From the NCBI GenBank assembly GCA_003116875.1, contig BCKT01000013.1:939622-1003621 (forward strand): DNA of 64,000 bases, written 5' to 3'. Positions 47,802-60,034 of the stretch are shown one piece after another. The position numbers and the translations under genes are program-made. Origin of the DNA: Takashimella koratensis (taxonomy: Eukaryota; Basidiomycota; Tremellomycetes; Trichosporonales; Tetragoniomycetaceae). The notes under the pieces were generated by a model. That model ran no database searches, was not told where the DNA came from, and worked only from the letters and a program-made list of their open reading frames with translations. Numbering within the stretch: position 1 is the first letter of the stretch; each line of letters begins with the position of its first letter.

Positions 47802-50800
47802 TCAACCGATCCACGCATTTCCATGCGTATTCCATCCGTCCATATTCATCCCCATCCCTACTCCCAGGTCATACGTTGGCATCCCCCACTCTCCTCCACC
47901 TTGCTGTTGACCTTGATTCTGGCCTTGTTGCTGAGGCATATGTTGTGTCGGCGGGGGCATCGTTCCTTGTGTCGTCTGTGTCCCTGGGTACATTCCCGAC
48001 ACTGGTGTGATAGCCGCCGATCCTGGACCTGTCCCCGTTGACCCCGAATCATGCGTATGTCCCCCAGCCATACTGACCGACCCCGATCCCGACCCAACCT
48101 GTGGTTGCGTATCCCATGAGAAACTAAACACTTTGAGCAAGAAGTCGTCCGCTTGTTGTTGAGCCAGCTGGGCGTTGGACGTTGGGATCGGACCAGTCGC
48201 CATACCCGTACTCGGTCCGACATTGGCGGGTCCACTGGCCCCCGCGTTATTACTGAAGAAATTCGCGAGGATCCCTTCGACGGCCGGGTCGAGTGCAGGT
48301 GTTTGAGGAGGCGGGAAGACGGGTCCGCCGTTGAGGAACGAAGCCTGCATAGTGGACGGAACCGACTGATAACCCCAGGCCGCGTTGTTTACGAAAGTAT
48401 TGGTCGGGTTCATGCCACCCATCTGCATCATTTGGCCTGTGTAAGGGTTGTTCATAGCAGGATTAAAGGGCGCTGTGGGTCCTTGCGCCGTCGTGCGACC
48501 CATGGGACTTAGGCTTGAGGTAGTCACTCCACCAGCAACGGAAGCATGTGCACCAGCCGTTTCCGACGCTCGTCGCTCGTGAGTGATCGCGTAGGGCGAC
48601 TTGGCATCCGTACCTGGTGTCGAGCTGGGAGCGGAATCACTCTCGACAGCTTCGAGGGCGGCTTGCTTGATAAGTTCCTGAACAGCCTTTTTAAGCGTCT
48701 CGTCCCCTGCTGCGCCGTCCTCGTCACGCTCTGCACTGTCCCGCTCTTCGCCTCGCCCAGCGTGGACGTCATGTGCTTCACCGTCCGCAACGGCAGATGA
48801 CGACTTGCGTTTCGTCCCTCGCGGCTGGGAAAGGATTTTGCTCCGTCGCTCTTCGAACCCAGCGAGGAGGAAATCCATGATTCGTAGTGTCGCACGGGCG
48901 TTGCCCACTGTTACCCGTCTGAAACGACATCAGCATCATCACCTACATCTTGGTCACCTCAACTCACCTCATCTGGTCTAGTGCCCCTTTAACCTCGGCG
49001 ACCTTTTCGTTCGTCTCCGTTGATCCAAAGTTGTTCTTCGGCGTTCGAATAAGGTCGACAATAACCACCATCCCAGAGATAGACACTAACACCAAAATCA
49101 GCCCCTGCTTTTCGCACACACAGACAACTCGCAAGCTTACCGTAGAACAGAGCGATCCACCATTTCTCCAGATACGACGCCGATCCATCGTCCGCGGACA
49201 TGAGTCGCAACGCTGCTCGGGCGGCCCGGATACATTGTTCCTTGGAGTATGCATATCTGTTCTAATCAGCACAGACCTCACACTCAACTCGTTTCTTGAC
49301 TCACTTCTCATCCGTGTACCCGCGGGAGGAGAACGGCCGGTGCAGACGCAGCATACGTCCATGGAACGCGAGGTGCAATCCCATCTACCTGATCAGTTTC
49401 GCTCACTCAATCCCTATCACTCACCTTCTCATAAAGTTTTCGAATCTCCACCGCCTTGTCCCCTCCGCCCTCCTCATCCCCAGTTACATGGGCATCACGC
49501 TTCGCCACGTCTAACCTCAGGTAGGCCGGTACGTCCCTCAAAGCGCGGTGCATATCCGCGTCGAGACTAAGGATGAAAGCGTAGGGCGGGTGTGCATTGT
49601 TGTTCGCTTGCCAAATCTGGCGATGACTGACTTCGGCAAGAGCGATACGCGCAAGAGAATAAGACATGATCGTAGGTACGTCAGAAGGTTTAGGGTGGAA
49701 TGGGATCGAGTCGGAGAGATCTTCGTCATCGATGTTTGCAGGTTTGGCCGTTTTGACTGACAAGGAGTCGTTAGCTTCATTCGAGGTTTATTGTATGGAA
49801 GCATTTTTGACTCACTTTGGTCAGGCTGGATACTCGTAGCGTAGTTGTAACTAGGAGCCAAAGTCCAGTCAAGGAAGACGAGGTTCCACCATACTCGTCT
49901 ACCGACTTCACGCTCAACCAGGCTCTCCCATCTCCCCGTCCACATGGGCAATTTCTTCCCATCCGAAGCAGTTGGTTCTGCGCCAAGCCGAGAGAGTCCA
50001 AGCCCCTGCGCCATCTGTAGTGGTCGAGTCAACTCAACACAGGGAGCTTCGCAGGGCTGCAGCTGGGACGTACCTTGATAGCGCCACCGAGGAAGGCCCA
50101 AGCTGCGTCGGCACGGTCTTGGTTGTTCATGAACACCGTCATGATGATGAGGCACTGGATACTTTCGACCGTGTGTCGTCCGAAGAAGTCGGACGCCCAG
50201 CATGCCTGTCGTCTATCAGAGAATATTCGCCAACGACGAGACGCGAAGGAGGTGGACCTACCGTTCGAGAAGCATTATACCATGCGTCAGGGAGGGTACG
50301 AATATCTTCAGCGCTGAACACCTCGGCCGCTTCTTTCGGGTCCATGAATTGCAGCCCGAGCTGTGGTAGCGGTCAGCAATATTGCTGACAGGTTGTAGAG
50401 AGCTTGACGTACACAGCAGGCCACAAAGTAGATACCCAAGAAGCCTAAAGTAAACTCTTCGGTCGCTCGCTCAGGCGGCATCGCCCATAGGTCGTTGCAT
50501 TGACGCAAAAAGGTCGGAACGTGGAGGCATCGGTGAAGCCAGAGTACTTTGTCAAGATACTACGCTCTTGGTCAGCAATGTGATTAAATGTATGACAGAA
50601 GGCATGTGAAAATGGGAAAACTCGGATGGGATATAGATTCTCAACAACACTCACGTTCTTTATAACGATTCGACCTATCTCTGGGGTCGGGAGTAGCTTG
50701 GCCAGCGTCTTATTGATAAGATCTGTCCTTTTGTAAAAGACATCCAAGATATCACCCGGATTCAAGAGGGTCAACAACAGATCACTCGTGCTTGAGCCGG

Positions 50801-51788
50801 CTCCCGCTGCGTCTCCTTTATAGCTCTGGTCGACGATCCCTCCCATTCCTCCGGCCGCCGAAGTGCTGTGGGCGCCTACGAGCGGGTCGGCGGGGAGCCG
50901 CATCTCATGTCCTGGGCCAATGGTCGATCGTCGGAGGTGGTAGTTGCTCTCAGGGTCGGGTCGGGCAATGTTCCCCGGTGCCGCGCTGAACGTGGGGATC
51001 GCATGTGACCCTTGCACCTGAGACCGACCGAACGCGAGGTGTTCAAGTGTCAACGCCGCCGTTTCGGCTTCGTCAGGAGGGGTAGAGTCGCCCGGCGTCC
51101 CGCTGCCGAGATGCGCCTCGTCGTAGTCGGCGGAATGGGCGTGAGAACGGTGTGATACCGCAGAGGCCCGCACGGATTTGAGGTAGTCGTCGATATCGCG
51201 TGAAACGACGACACCTGCTTTGATGAGAGCGTGTTGGAGTGCATCAACTCGATGGACGAGGGAATTGTGGTCGGCGTTGGTCACGTATCCGCGCCCACTA
51301 CTTGAGGAAGCGTGAACGAGCATTTTCTCGGCTGCTCCGCCGGCTGTCGTAAAGCTGGTTGACCCGTGTGCTCCTCCCGAAGTAGATGGACCCGAGGTGG
51401 AAGTCGGCCGGCGCTCGTTCATATCGACCTCGTGACACCGGGGCTGGTCGCCGCGGAGGATACACGGTCCACATGGGAATTTGCGATCGCATTTGATTTT
51501 GCGGCGGCGACACTCTGAGCAACTCTGGACGACTCGGCGGCGGGTCGTTGGGATTTTGGCGCCGGAAGCAGGGGTTGACGTGTTGGTGCCCATCCCCGAG
51601 GTGGGGCCGATATGGATAAGAGAAGGAGGTGATGCATCCAAGCTGTCAGCCGAGAGGCCGCTGGCGGTAGCCAACAAGCTAGGCCTATGGTGCTCGGCTT
51701 TGACAAGGTGAGCGTCGACGTCGGGTCCGTCGTGAGAGTCGCTATAGGACTCTGGCTCGGAGAACGCGGCTTCTTGAGTGAAAGCCAT
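47802..51788 (-). CDS. Zn(II)2Cys6 transcription factor
   Basis: Ten minus-strand exons (51788-50655, 50559-50413, 50360-50262, 50205-50074, 50014-49816, 49756-49425, 49384-49305, 49256-49141, 49085-48968, 48918-47802), phases closing, give 1157 residues. The binuclear zinc cluster lies at 90-118 with spacing CX2CX6CX5CX2CX8C (SCSECRRRKIKCDRKFPCGPC). The middle resembles the fungal-specific transcription factor domain: YLDKVLWLHRCLHVPTFL, WALVFLDW-like VWWNLVFLDWTLAPSY, and LHLAFHGRMLRLHRPF. After a basic patch (GTKRKSS) the last 350 residues are Gln/Gly/Pro/Met-rich, as in activation regions. It should bind DNA as a dimer at CGG-type half sites; targets are unknown. It shares a 600-bp divergent promoter region with the F-box/WD40 gene. 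Confidence 0.92.
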
Positions 51789-52387
51789 CGCGTCGGCGGA
51801 GAACCGGGGCTAAGAGGTGAGTAGCAGATGAAGTAGAGAGAGGGAGAAGAGGAGATGAAGGAAATGAAAAGTGGTGAACAAGGTCGAGATGATCAAGGGA
51901 GACGGATGGATCGGGGGATGAGTCGAGCGAGATGAGACCGAGACGGAAATGTGCGGAACGGGGACGGACACTGGGATTACCCCGAGCGAGGCACGAGATT
52001 AGGATCCTGAGAACAGTGGGATTAGGAAAGGGTTGGGGTGCGCATTAATAACCAAATAGTCATTAGGCATAGATTGATTGGCAATCCACGGGTCCTTTAA
52101 CCGCCGCCGACAAGCCGCGGACCCGGAGCGGAGACGGGTTAAAGGATGCCCAACAAGGCCGATTGCAACCAAGCAAAAGGGACTAGTCTCAGGGTTGCAC
52201 GCGGACATCAGGCACGGCACACACACACACACACACACATACGCCCCCGCCCACTCCCAAAGGACCCACACACTTACAAGACATGATTACGTAAACTGGG
52301 TCTCGTATCACGTGACCCTCGGTTGCCTTTGACTCAACCGACCTGAGATCTCTTTTGTTGACTCTCCTCCTCTTTCCTCCATCCACC
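51789..52387. other. Divergent promoter region of the transcription factor and F-box genes
   Basis: About 600 bp containing a CA microsatellite (about 52219-52240) and a TCACGTGA box with its core at 52309-52314, 74 bp upstream of the F-box start. No gene is seen. Confidence 0.5.
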
Positions 52388-54436
52388 ATGGCATCAATGT
52401 CAACGTCGACACCACAGACTACGCAATCTCAACTTCATCCACATGCTTCCACACCCCTTCGGCAGCTGCCTACAAAGACGGGTCGGCCGCCATCAGCATC
52501 TCCACGTACCCTCGACACCAATCGAAGGAGGCTTGGCGATTTGCTTTCGTCATTCGCAGCTCTCGCTCTTGGTCGATCAGCTACGACAGAGGAAGGATTG
52601 GAAGGTGAAAGTGATGACGTCTCGACAGTGGATGGACTACCATCTCTTCATGGGCTGAAGAGCATACGAGTCGACGCGGATCTCGATCAAGATGAAGGAT
52701 GTTTTGTGGATCCTGAATCAGCATGCGTACCAGGCTCGCCGTTTTTGTCTCTTCCAGATGAACTGTAAGCCTGCAGCTGCCACGAAAAGTAAGATCTTAG
52801 CTGACGCTTTCATCAGTGTCCTACATGTCTTCACGTTCCTCCCGACTACAGCGGCTCAGCTGCTCACGCTCACTCTCGTCTCTCAACGCATCCATGATCT
52901 CGCTTTCTCTCCAATTCTTTGGGCACGCGCATTCGACGCTCAGCCAGGCTTCCGACTCCGCCCCGAGGCTCGGGATCTGATCGTAGCCACCAACATCCCT
53001 CCCAAGGATCCTTCCGCAGCACCCAAGCCCACCGGGTGGTTCGGACGCCGCCCTCGTGCGCCGCCGTCAAATCCCGATCTGTCCAGAGAGTCCAACTCGA
53101 CATCCATCCCTGTTCATTTTCCAACCTTGTTCCGCTCTCGCGCTGCGCTGTCCCGTTGCATGCGCAGACCAGGATTGATGGATGCTCCGCAGACCACGAC
53201 GGTATCTGCGCACCAGGATAGCGTGTACTGCGTCGACATCCAAGATCAGTGGGTCGTCACTGGGTCTCGAGATAGATCGATCCGGCTTTGGAAACTCCCG
53301 GGGCTCTTGACGACGGCGACGTCCGATACGTCAGACGAGGAGGATGACGGAGATGGAAAGGGTAGAGAACAGGGAGCGAGATCAGCGAGGGAGGTTGCGA
53401 AAGTATCCAAAGCGCACACGGGAAGTGTCCTGAGCGTCTGCTTCGAGTTGAAGCGGAATGAAAAAGACCAGCTAGTTGGGGAGATCGTCACGGGATCGAG
53501 CGACAAGACAGCCGCGGTATGGTTGGTGCACTGGGAAGGAGACGAGGTGACAATGGAGAAAGAGGTCTCTCTGACAGGCCATACCGAGGCGGTCCTCGAT
53601 GTCGCCTTTAACGAAGATCGGATCGTTTCTTGGTAAGTATGAAGTAAGTTGTCCAAGCATTGGAGCTAACGTTGGACCGCAGCTCAAAAGACTTTTCAGT
53701 TCGAGGTATGTTCTCTCATCTCCCGTGACCTAGCAGAGCTGACCTTGTCCCAGTCTACGACAGGACGACTCATGAAAACCTGCACGTTCTCAACCACCAC
53801 ACTGGCCCTGTCAACGCCCTGGCACTCCATCCTACTTGGCGCGGCCATGCCGTCAGCGCGTCTGGAGACGGTAGCTGGGTCGTGTTCGACATCTACAGCG
53901 GTGAAGTCCTACTCCGTGGCGAGAACAACCCTGGTCTCGCTTGTGTCGCTTGGGAGGTGAGTGTATACCAACTGTTGTCTCTCGTTGCCACTTGCTGATC
54001 ACCTCGCAGATGGACGCGATCCTCGCTGGGTGCAACCACCGCAGTATCAAGATGTTCTCGTCCACCTCGGGCGAGCTCATTCGTGAATTCATCGGCCACA
54101 CCGACTTGGTCCGTGCTCTAGCTGTGGACCTCGAATCGGGGCTCGTGGTTAGCGGGAGCTACGATCGGTCGATTCGGATCTGGGATACGAGGACGGGAGA
54201 GTGTCTAAGGCGTCTGCCGGGTCATAGTAGCCTTGTGTTTGATTTGGCTCTGCAAGGGCCAAGGCTGATCTCGTGAGTGCATGGCTGGATCGGGCTACGT
54301 CATACCCACAACCTCGCGCGGCTTGTCTTCCGCCGCCAAGATGTCGTGGCTGACCTTGAACAGAGCCAGCCACGACACATCGTTCCAGGTGACAACGTTT
54401 GGTTTGGGTTTACCCTACATCGACCTTTTTGCTTGA
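52388..54436 (+). CDS. F-box/WD40 protein, probable SCF ubiquitin-ligase substrate receptor
   Basis: Six exons (52388-52764, 52817-53632, 53683-53705 of 23 nt, 53754-53956, 54010-54272, 54364-54436) give 584 residues. The F-box is at about 119-165 (FLSLPDELVLHVFTFLP... LVSQRIHDLAFSPILW), followed by WD repeats: AHQDSVYCVDI with GSRDRSIRLWK, AHTGSVLSVCFE, GSSDKTAAVW, GHTEAVLDVAF, CSKDFSVRVYD, HHTGPVNALALHP, GHTDLVRALAV and GSYDRSIRIWDTRTGECLR. The F-box would bind Skp1 and the propeller a phosphorylated substrate, as in Met30, Pof1 or Cdc4. Which of these it corresponds to cannot be decided by eye. One blade is interrupted by an acidic loop (TSDEEDDGDG). The proximal CACGTG would suit a sulfur-regulated Met30-like gene, but that is speculative. 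Confidence 0.9.
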
Positions 54437-54547
54437 CCTGCTGTACATCTTAGTCTGTATCCATACCTTCTTGATCATCTGTTGTCTGTATGTCCATGCA
54501 TCGAGTCCATGCTAGTATGATCCGTCCTTGCCTCCAGCGTTCAGTCC

Positions 54548-55494
54548 TTATTGCTCGGGCAGTTGTGCTTTGCCTTCTAAGACATCGAGAAACCCCTCGG
54601 CGTACCGGAGACACTGGTTGTAACACTCCTGAAAGCCGCTCGACCCGCCATAGTACGGGTCCGAGATGGACGCGGGTGTTGAGCGGGTAGTACTCGCTAG
54701 TCGGTTAGTGTCGAACGCGCCGAAGAGGGAGATGTATGCGCGACACCCCTTGGGCGCGCGATGTTGTAGATTCTGCAGGCTGGGGAAAGTGAGCCGAGGC
54801 TGGGAGACAGGGAGATAGCCGGTAGCTGTGCTGAACAAGCGGTTCAAGGGGATGGTGAGACTCACTTGGATTGGTCCATGGCGAGAATGTAGTCAAAGCG
54901 AGTATAGTCATCGTTGACTACTTTGCGCGCGGTGCATGATATCGGGACTCCGTGCTGAATGGTTAACGCGACCCAGTGGGTTGGCTTACTTTCCGACAGA
55001 TGGCTACTGTCCTGCACTCCAAACCAGGTCAAGCCGAGATCTTGTCAGCCACGGCGTACTCCCTCTCTCCTTGGTCTGTACTGGAGGCAACAGCAACAGC
55101 GACCCACCGGTCATCTGCTTCCTCGCCGGCATGGTATGCGCCCGTTCCGGCCGAATCAACGTTAATCTTGACCGTCTTTGCGAGATCCGGGCGGAGCGTG
55201 ATCTGGTGTTTGAGTACAGCCTCGGCCATAGGTGATCGGCTGTGTCGGGATCAGATAAGGGGTCCGTATCCATAATCTCGGCGATAGACGTAGGAGTGAT
55301 GGAGCTTACCAGATGCTAAGTGTCAGCTTGAGTAGAAACGGCGACTCACTTGCTATGATCGCAAGAATGAGGACGAGATGGGGCGAGCGTGGTTAAATGG
55401 GTCAGCTTGATCTCGTTGCAGACGATTCAAGCCAGGCCGGGACTCACCCGAGGCAGACCATGAGGACGTTGACTTGACGAGGGTCGGACGGCAT
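54548..55494 (-). CDS. LTP1: Low-molecular-weight protein tyrosine phosphatase, catalytic loop built from micro-exons
   Basis: Seven minus-strand exons: 55494-55448, 55352-55350 (3 nt), 55315-55310 (6 nt), 55239-55108, 55011-54990 (22 nt), 54954-54866, 54779-54548; 176 residues. The phosphatase loop VCLGNICRSPMAEAV (C14 nucleophile, R20, CX5R) appears only when exon 1 (ending GG), CAA, CATCTG and exon 4 (starting CCGATCACC) are joined; each micro-exon has a proper AG before it and GTGAGT or GTAAGC after it. Other family blocks are VDSAGTGAYH, RFDYILAMDQSNLQNL and the general-acid loop DPYYGG (D140). The loop before DPYYGG is somewhat longer than usual. The enzyme dephosphorylates phosphotyrosine on cytosolic proteins. 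The length is slightly above the usual 155-165. Confidence 0.93.
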
Positions 55495-55676
55495 ACTCCA
55501 GAGGCCAGCACGGGCTGTCGGGCAGGGGGTCAATCGAGGGGTGATAAAAGGAGAATGAGGAGATGAGAACAAAGGCAATCTCAAATTCGACTTTTGACCC
55601 ATCCCTTTTTTAAACCATATCCATTATCTTGAAACGTGTCCATATCTCACTCGACCCCCACCCCCAATCGTTCGCC

Positions 55677-57762
55677 ATGGCGGGCCTCGAGCATATACCC
55701 TTGACGGAGCAGGACGAAATCGACTCCCGCGTGAGCGAGCAGCATGTACTCGGCTCTGACGACGGTGAAGAGGACGACGACCTTGACCTCGAGCTGGAGG
55801 AGGATCCTCGGCTAGGTTCTGAATCCAGTGCTACTCGGAACGACGGAGATCGCGATCCAGCACCGAGCAACGACGAGCACGAAGCGCTCCTAGGAGCTGG
55901 TCGGACACCGCGTGCTCCGCTCAAGCCACCAAGTGCGGGGTGGTGGGACGGATGGGTGACCATCGCTGGCGTGAGAGTAAGTTCAGCGGGAAGCCAACGA
56001 CCGCCTTAATTCCACCCCGCTCACACCGTCAGATACCTCGTCTCCTACTCGTCCTCATCTCCTTACCCGTCCTGATCCTCCTCATCGCATCTCTACTCCC
56101 CCGCCGCCTGTCTCCACTTATCAACCCCATCCCTCCCATTCTCCTCTCGAACGGCACTCACCCCTGGCACCCTTTAACCTTGATCATCTCCCTCGACGGT
56201 TTCCGGCCATCTTACCTCTCCACGCACCCTACTCTCCTCCCTTCCCTCCTCTCCCTCGCGACCTCCGACCTCGGTCTCCGCGCGACCGCTATGCAACCCG
56301 TCTTCCCGACCCTCACCTTCCCAAATCACTGGGCACTCATGTCGGGCCTCTACCCCGAATCAAGCGGGATCGTTGCAAACGATTTTTGGACAGAGGATAG
56401 AGGAGAGTTCAAGTATACGGATCCAGAGAAGAGTTGGGATCCTGGTTGGTGGTTTGGAGAGCCGATGTGGAGTGTGGTGCATAGAGCAGGGAGGAAGGCG
56501 GCGAATATCATGTGGTGAGTGGGCTCAGGAGGTAGCAAGGTGAGCTGCTAACGCCGTCTAGGCCAGGCCCACCAGTTACTTCAATGGGAATCGCCCCAGA
56601 CTACTTTGTCCCCTACCGCGTGAGTCCAAGCTTGGCTACCTACTCTAACTTACAGTCTGCAACCCCGTCCGAGAAGTTGGGCATCCTCGAGAGCTACCTC
56701 GACTACGATCTCGACTCCCGGCCCTCATTTATTAGCCTTTACGTCCCCGACGTCGACCAGTCCGGCCACGCTGGCGGTCCCGTCTCACCCGAAGTCGACG
56801 ACGCCCTCTCCCGCGTCGACAGTTTCATCGGAGGCGTGCTAGATGCCGTCAAAGCCAGGAATGCCACGGGCTTGGTCGATATCATCGTCGTCTCTGATCA
56901 CGGTGGGTGCAGGCGGTCGAGATTGTCACGGATTTTTGCTGATTGAACAGGAATGGCGAGTACGAGTAATATCCGACTCATCTATCTGGATGATATTCTT
57001 GGAAAAGACGGGTACGAGTCGATCGAGCACAAGGATGGTATGTTTTTGGCAACTTTTTCATGATTCTGGAGCACTGCAGTCGTTGCCGGTCCCCCTTGGC
57101 TGATTCCCGCAGGATGGCCATCTGTCGGCCTTCGTTTCAAGCCCGGAACCGACGTCAACCTGCAGCTCAACCGACTCCTCGACGCTGCCGACAAGTCCAA
57201 CGGTACTTTTGCAGTCTATACACACGATACCATGCCTGAGCGATGGCATTTCTCGCACAGTGATCGAATCGCAGGGATCTACGTCGTCCCTGACCTCGGA
57301 TGGGCAATCACCGACCATGCAAGTATCCATCTCTCCTGTTCCTGTCAAGATCCTGAACAAGAAGAACGTGAAGATCAAGGTCCTAACCACCTCAACTATT
57401 TACAGCACGAACACGAGGTAATCCATGAAGGTGATTACAGACCAAAAGGGAATCACGGATACGATAACGAGTACGACGAGATGCAAGCTATCTTTTTCGC
57501 GCATGGACCGTTCGCCTCGGCATTAAAAGCGTCTGCACCGACAAAGCGCGGATGGGAATCAAACAACCCTCATGTCCTCGAACGTGAGTTGAGATGGTCG
57601 GCGTGGTGTCTCTGTGATCGTGTCTCCAGTTCGGAGACTGACACGCTTATAGGGTTCCGAAATCTCGAGATATATGGTCTCGTGATGAAGCTTCAAGGGC
57701 TGGAATCGATCTCGCCACCACATAACGGCACCCAAGGGTTCTGGGAACAGTATTTGGATTAA
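55677..57762 (+). CDS. NPP1: Nucleotide pyrophosphatase/phosphodiesterase (NPP family), type II membrane protein
   Basis: Seven exons (55677-55976, 56033-56514, 56562-56619, 56656-56902, 56951-57037, 57113-57583, 57653-57762) give 584 residues. A 100-residue acidic cytosolic N-terminus precedes a single membrane anchor at about 104-122. The alkaline-phosphatase-superfamily active site is complete: LDGFRPSY (metal ligand D155), PTLTFPNHW (nucleophile T195), YPESSGIVANDFW, VPDVDQSGHAGGP, VVSDHGM and PKGNHGYDN. Yeast Npp1/Npp2 hydrolyse extracellular nucleotides and are induced by phosphate starvation. The last intron (57584-57652, 69 nt) is stop-free and in frame. A segment at about 57320-57405 (Gln/Glu-rich, CQDPEQEERED) is not conserved and might be an unrecognised intron or a species-specific loop. 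Confidence 0.92.
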
Positions 57763-58141
57763 GCGCATGGATCTTAGATGCATAGAAACAATGTATGTTT
57801 AGACTAGATTGACACAGAGAGGCTCGGGGCTGGTGTACATATTTGCCAAGAGTTGGCTAGCTAGTTGGGTATGATGAAGTCATAAACAGGCTATATGAGC
57901 GAACACCGACCGACTTTCTTTCTTTCTTTTTTTTCCAAATGGGAACACATGTATTCTGAGAAGAACAAAATAAGTGATGACTGAAGTCTTTAAGACGGTT
58001 CTTTCTTCCCCGTTCAGTGACATGTAGCGTGAATGCATCAATGTGTTGGCTACAAAACGATAGCAACATTATATAACCAAGAAAGATGGTGAATGGGGTA
58101 TACTGTAATGTCTAGATATCTAAACTGTATTCGTCTAGGTT
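57763..58141. other. Convergent intergenic region
   Basis: AT-rich DNA between the stops of the NPP gene (+) and the sugar transporter gene (-), presumably both 3' UTRs. No gene is seen. Confidence 0.45.
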
Positions 58142-60034
58142 CTAAGCAGAAGCGGGGGTAGGAGTAGATGAAGGGGTAACGATTCCGTTCTCCTGTTTAA
58201 TGTCTTCAACGTGGGATCGCTTCGGTTTAGGGGCAGCACCAAAGTTGGCAATCTCGTCGTCGTGCATCTCGTGAGCGAGAATATCCTTTCGGAACGCCAC
58301 AGAGTTGAGGATGGTAGAGTTGCGCCAGAGCAGGTCAACTTGTTCAAGGGTGAGCTCTTTGGTCTCGGGAATGCACTGTGTTCGTCAGTAAATGCTGATG
58401 ACGATTTCTGACGGGGAAATGCACTCACAAAGTAGGAAAAGACGATAGCGACGACACAGCATCCGCCCCAGATGAAGAAGACTTTAGAGCCCAAGTTGGC
58501 GTTCCCAGCACCGCTGTCGACCATGTAAGGCGTAGCGTAGCCGATACCAAAGTTGAAGAGCCACTGAGTAGCAGTAGAGAGAGACATGCCCTTTGCTCGG
58601 ACTTCGTAAGGATAAATCTCGGATGTGATGACCTATGATATCTCATCAGCTCATGTATCCACTCCAACATGTGAATTAGATAGCTTACCCATGCCAAAGT
58701 AGCCCAGGTAGTAGCGAAGAAGAAAATATAAATGCACACGAAAGCAACAAGACTGTTTTGTGTCAGCCAAGTCCTTTGAGCGAAGAACTTGTAATCCCAC
58801 TCACACTTTCTGACCGGCCTCGTTGCTGGACGAGATAACAGTACCGGTGATAGCAACGATAAGCTGGGCAACGGCCATACCGATAGCACCTCCAAGCATG
58901 AGCGGGCGACGACCGAGCTTGTCAGCAGCCCACATGCCGAAGGGGGTGCTGCCGGCGTTGACGACGTTGATGGCGATGGTGATGAGGAAAGCGTTGGAAA
59001 TACCCGAGTTCTGGAAGAACGAGGTCCCGTAGTACTCGATAAAGTTGATGCTGCGCCGACTTAGCAAAGATGAAAGAGGAAATCTGTGTCGAAGGACTCA
59101 CCCAGAGAGCTGTTGGAGAGCCTGGAGAGCCATGCCGGTGAGGATACGCTGGCGGGTCTTGCCCTCGCCCTGGGAGAAGCACGCGAGCCAGCCACCGTTA
59201 CTCGACTTGCGCTCGTGTTCGAGGTTGGCCATAATCTCGGCGTACTGAGCATAAACGACAGCCGAATCCTCAGCCTCCCCAAGAAGCCTCGCGAGTGCGT
59301 GGCGTCCTTTCTCTTCCTTGCCCTTCATCAAGAGCCATCGCGGGGACTCGGGGAGCAACAAGGTTCCACCGACGATGATCGCGGCCCATGCGAATTGGAT
59401 ACCGATAGGGATCTCGTAAGCCGAGTTGTTGGGGATATTCTGGGTCGCATAGACGACGCAAGCGGAGATGAGGAGACCAATGGTCACGAAGAACTGGTAG
59501 GCCGAGACGACGAAGCCTCGGATAGAAGCGGGAGAGCACTCGGCTTGGTAGATGGGGACCAAGCAGGAGGTGCCGCCGACACCGAGACCAGCGAATACTC
59601 GGCCGACAGCGAACCCGGCGAGGTTCTTGCACCCAGTCTGCAATGCGACGCCAATAGAGAAGAGGACTAGGGTGAGCCACTGACAAAGTGAAATATACTC
59701 ACAGATGTAGAAGATAATACCCATTCGACGACCCATGGTGTCACCGACCCAGGAGCCACAGAGGGCGCCAATACAGGTCCCAACGGACAGAATCGAGGTG
59801 ACAATAGAGTTGGTGCCTGAGGACAAGACATAGGTTCCGTCGGCTTGGAGACTGCCAAAAGTCTGGATGAAAGCCGGCATCTCTTTGCAACCAGAGATGT
59901 AACCGCTGTGATCCGAGGTCAGCTCGATCCTCATTTATTGGCACTGATAGGACCTACGTGTCGTAGCCGAACAAGAAGCCGGCAAAGGAGGCAAACGCCC
60001 CGAGGATCACGGCGAGCGCAGGAAGGCCAGCCAT
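58142..60034 (-). CDS. MFS sugar transporter
   Basis: Seven minus-strand exons (60034-59958, 59905-59703, 59666-59102, 59050-58805, 58752-58689, 58632-58429, 58375-58142) give 530 residues with about twelve helices. Sugar-porter hallmarks are FLFGYDTGYISG in helix 1, GDTMGRRMGI, GRVFAGLGVGGTSCLVPIYQAE, PESPRWLLMKGK, ALQQLSGINFIEYYG in helix 7, DKLGRRPLML, SEIYPYEVRAKGM and PETKELTLEQVD at the C-terminal end. It probably imports hexoses or pentoses across the plasma membrane. It is transcribed divergently from the Gfo/Idh/MocA oxidoreductase, suggesting uptake and oxidation of the same sugar. A TATATATAT lies near 60191-60199, upstream of its start. Confidence 0.95.
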
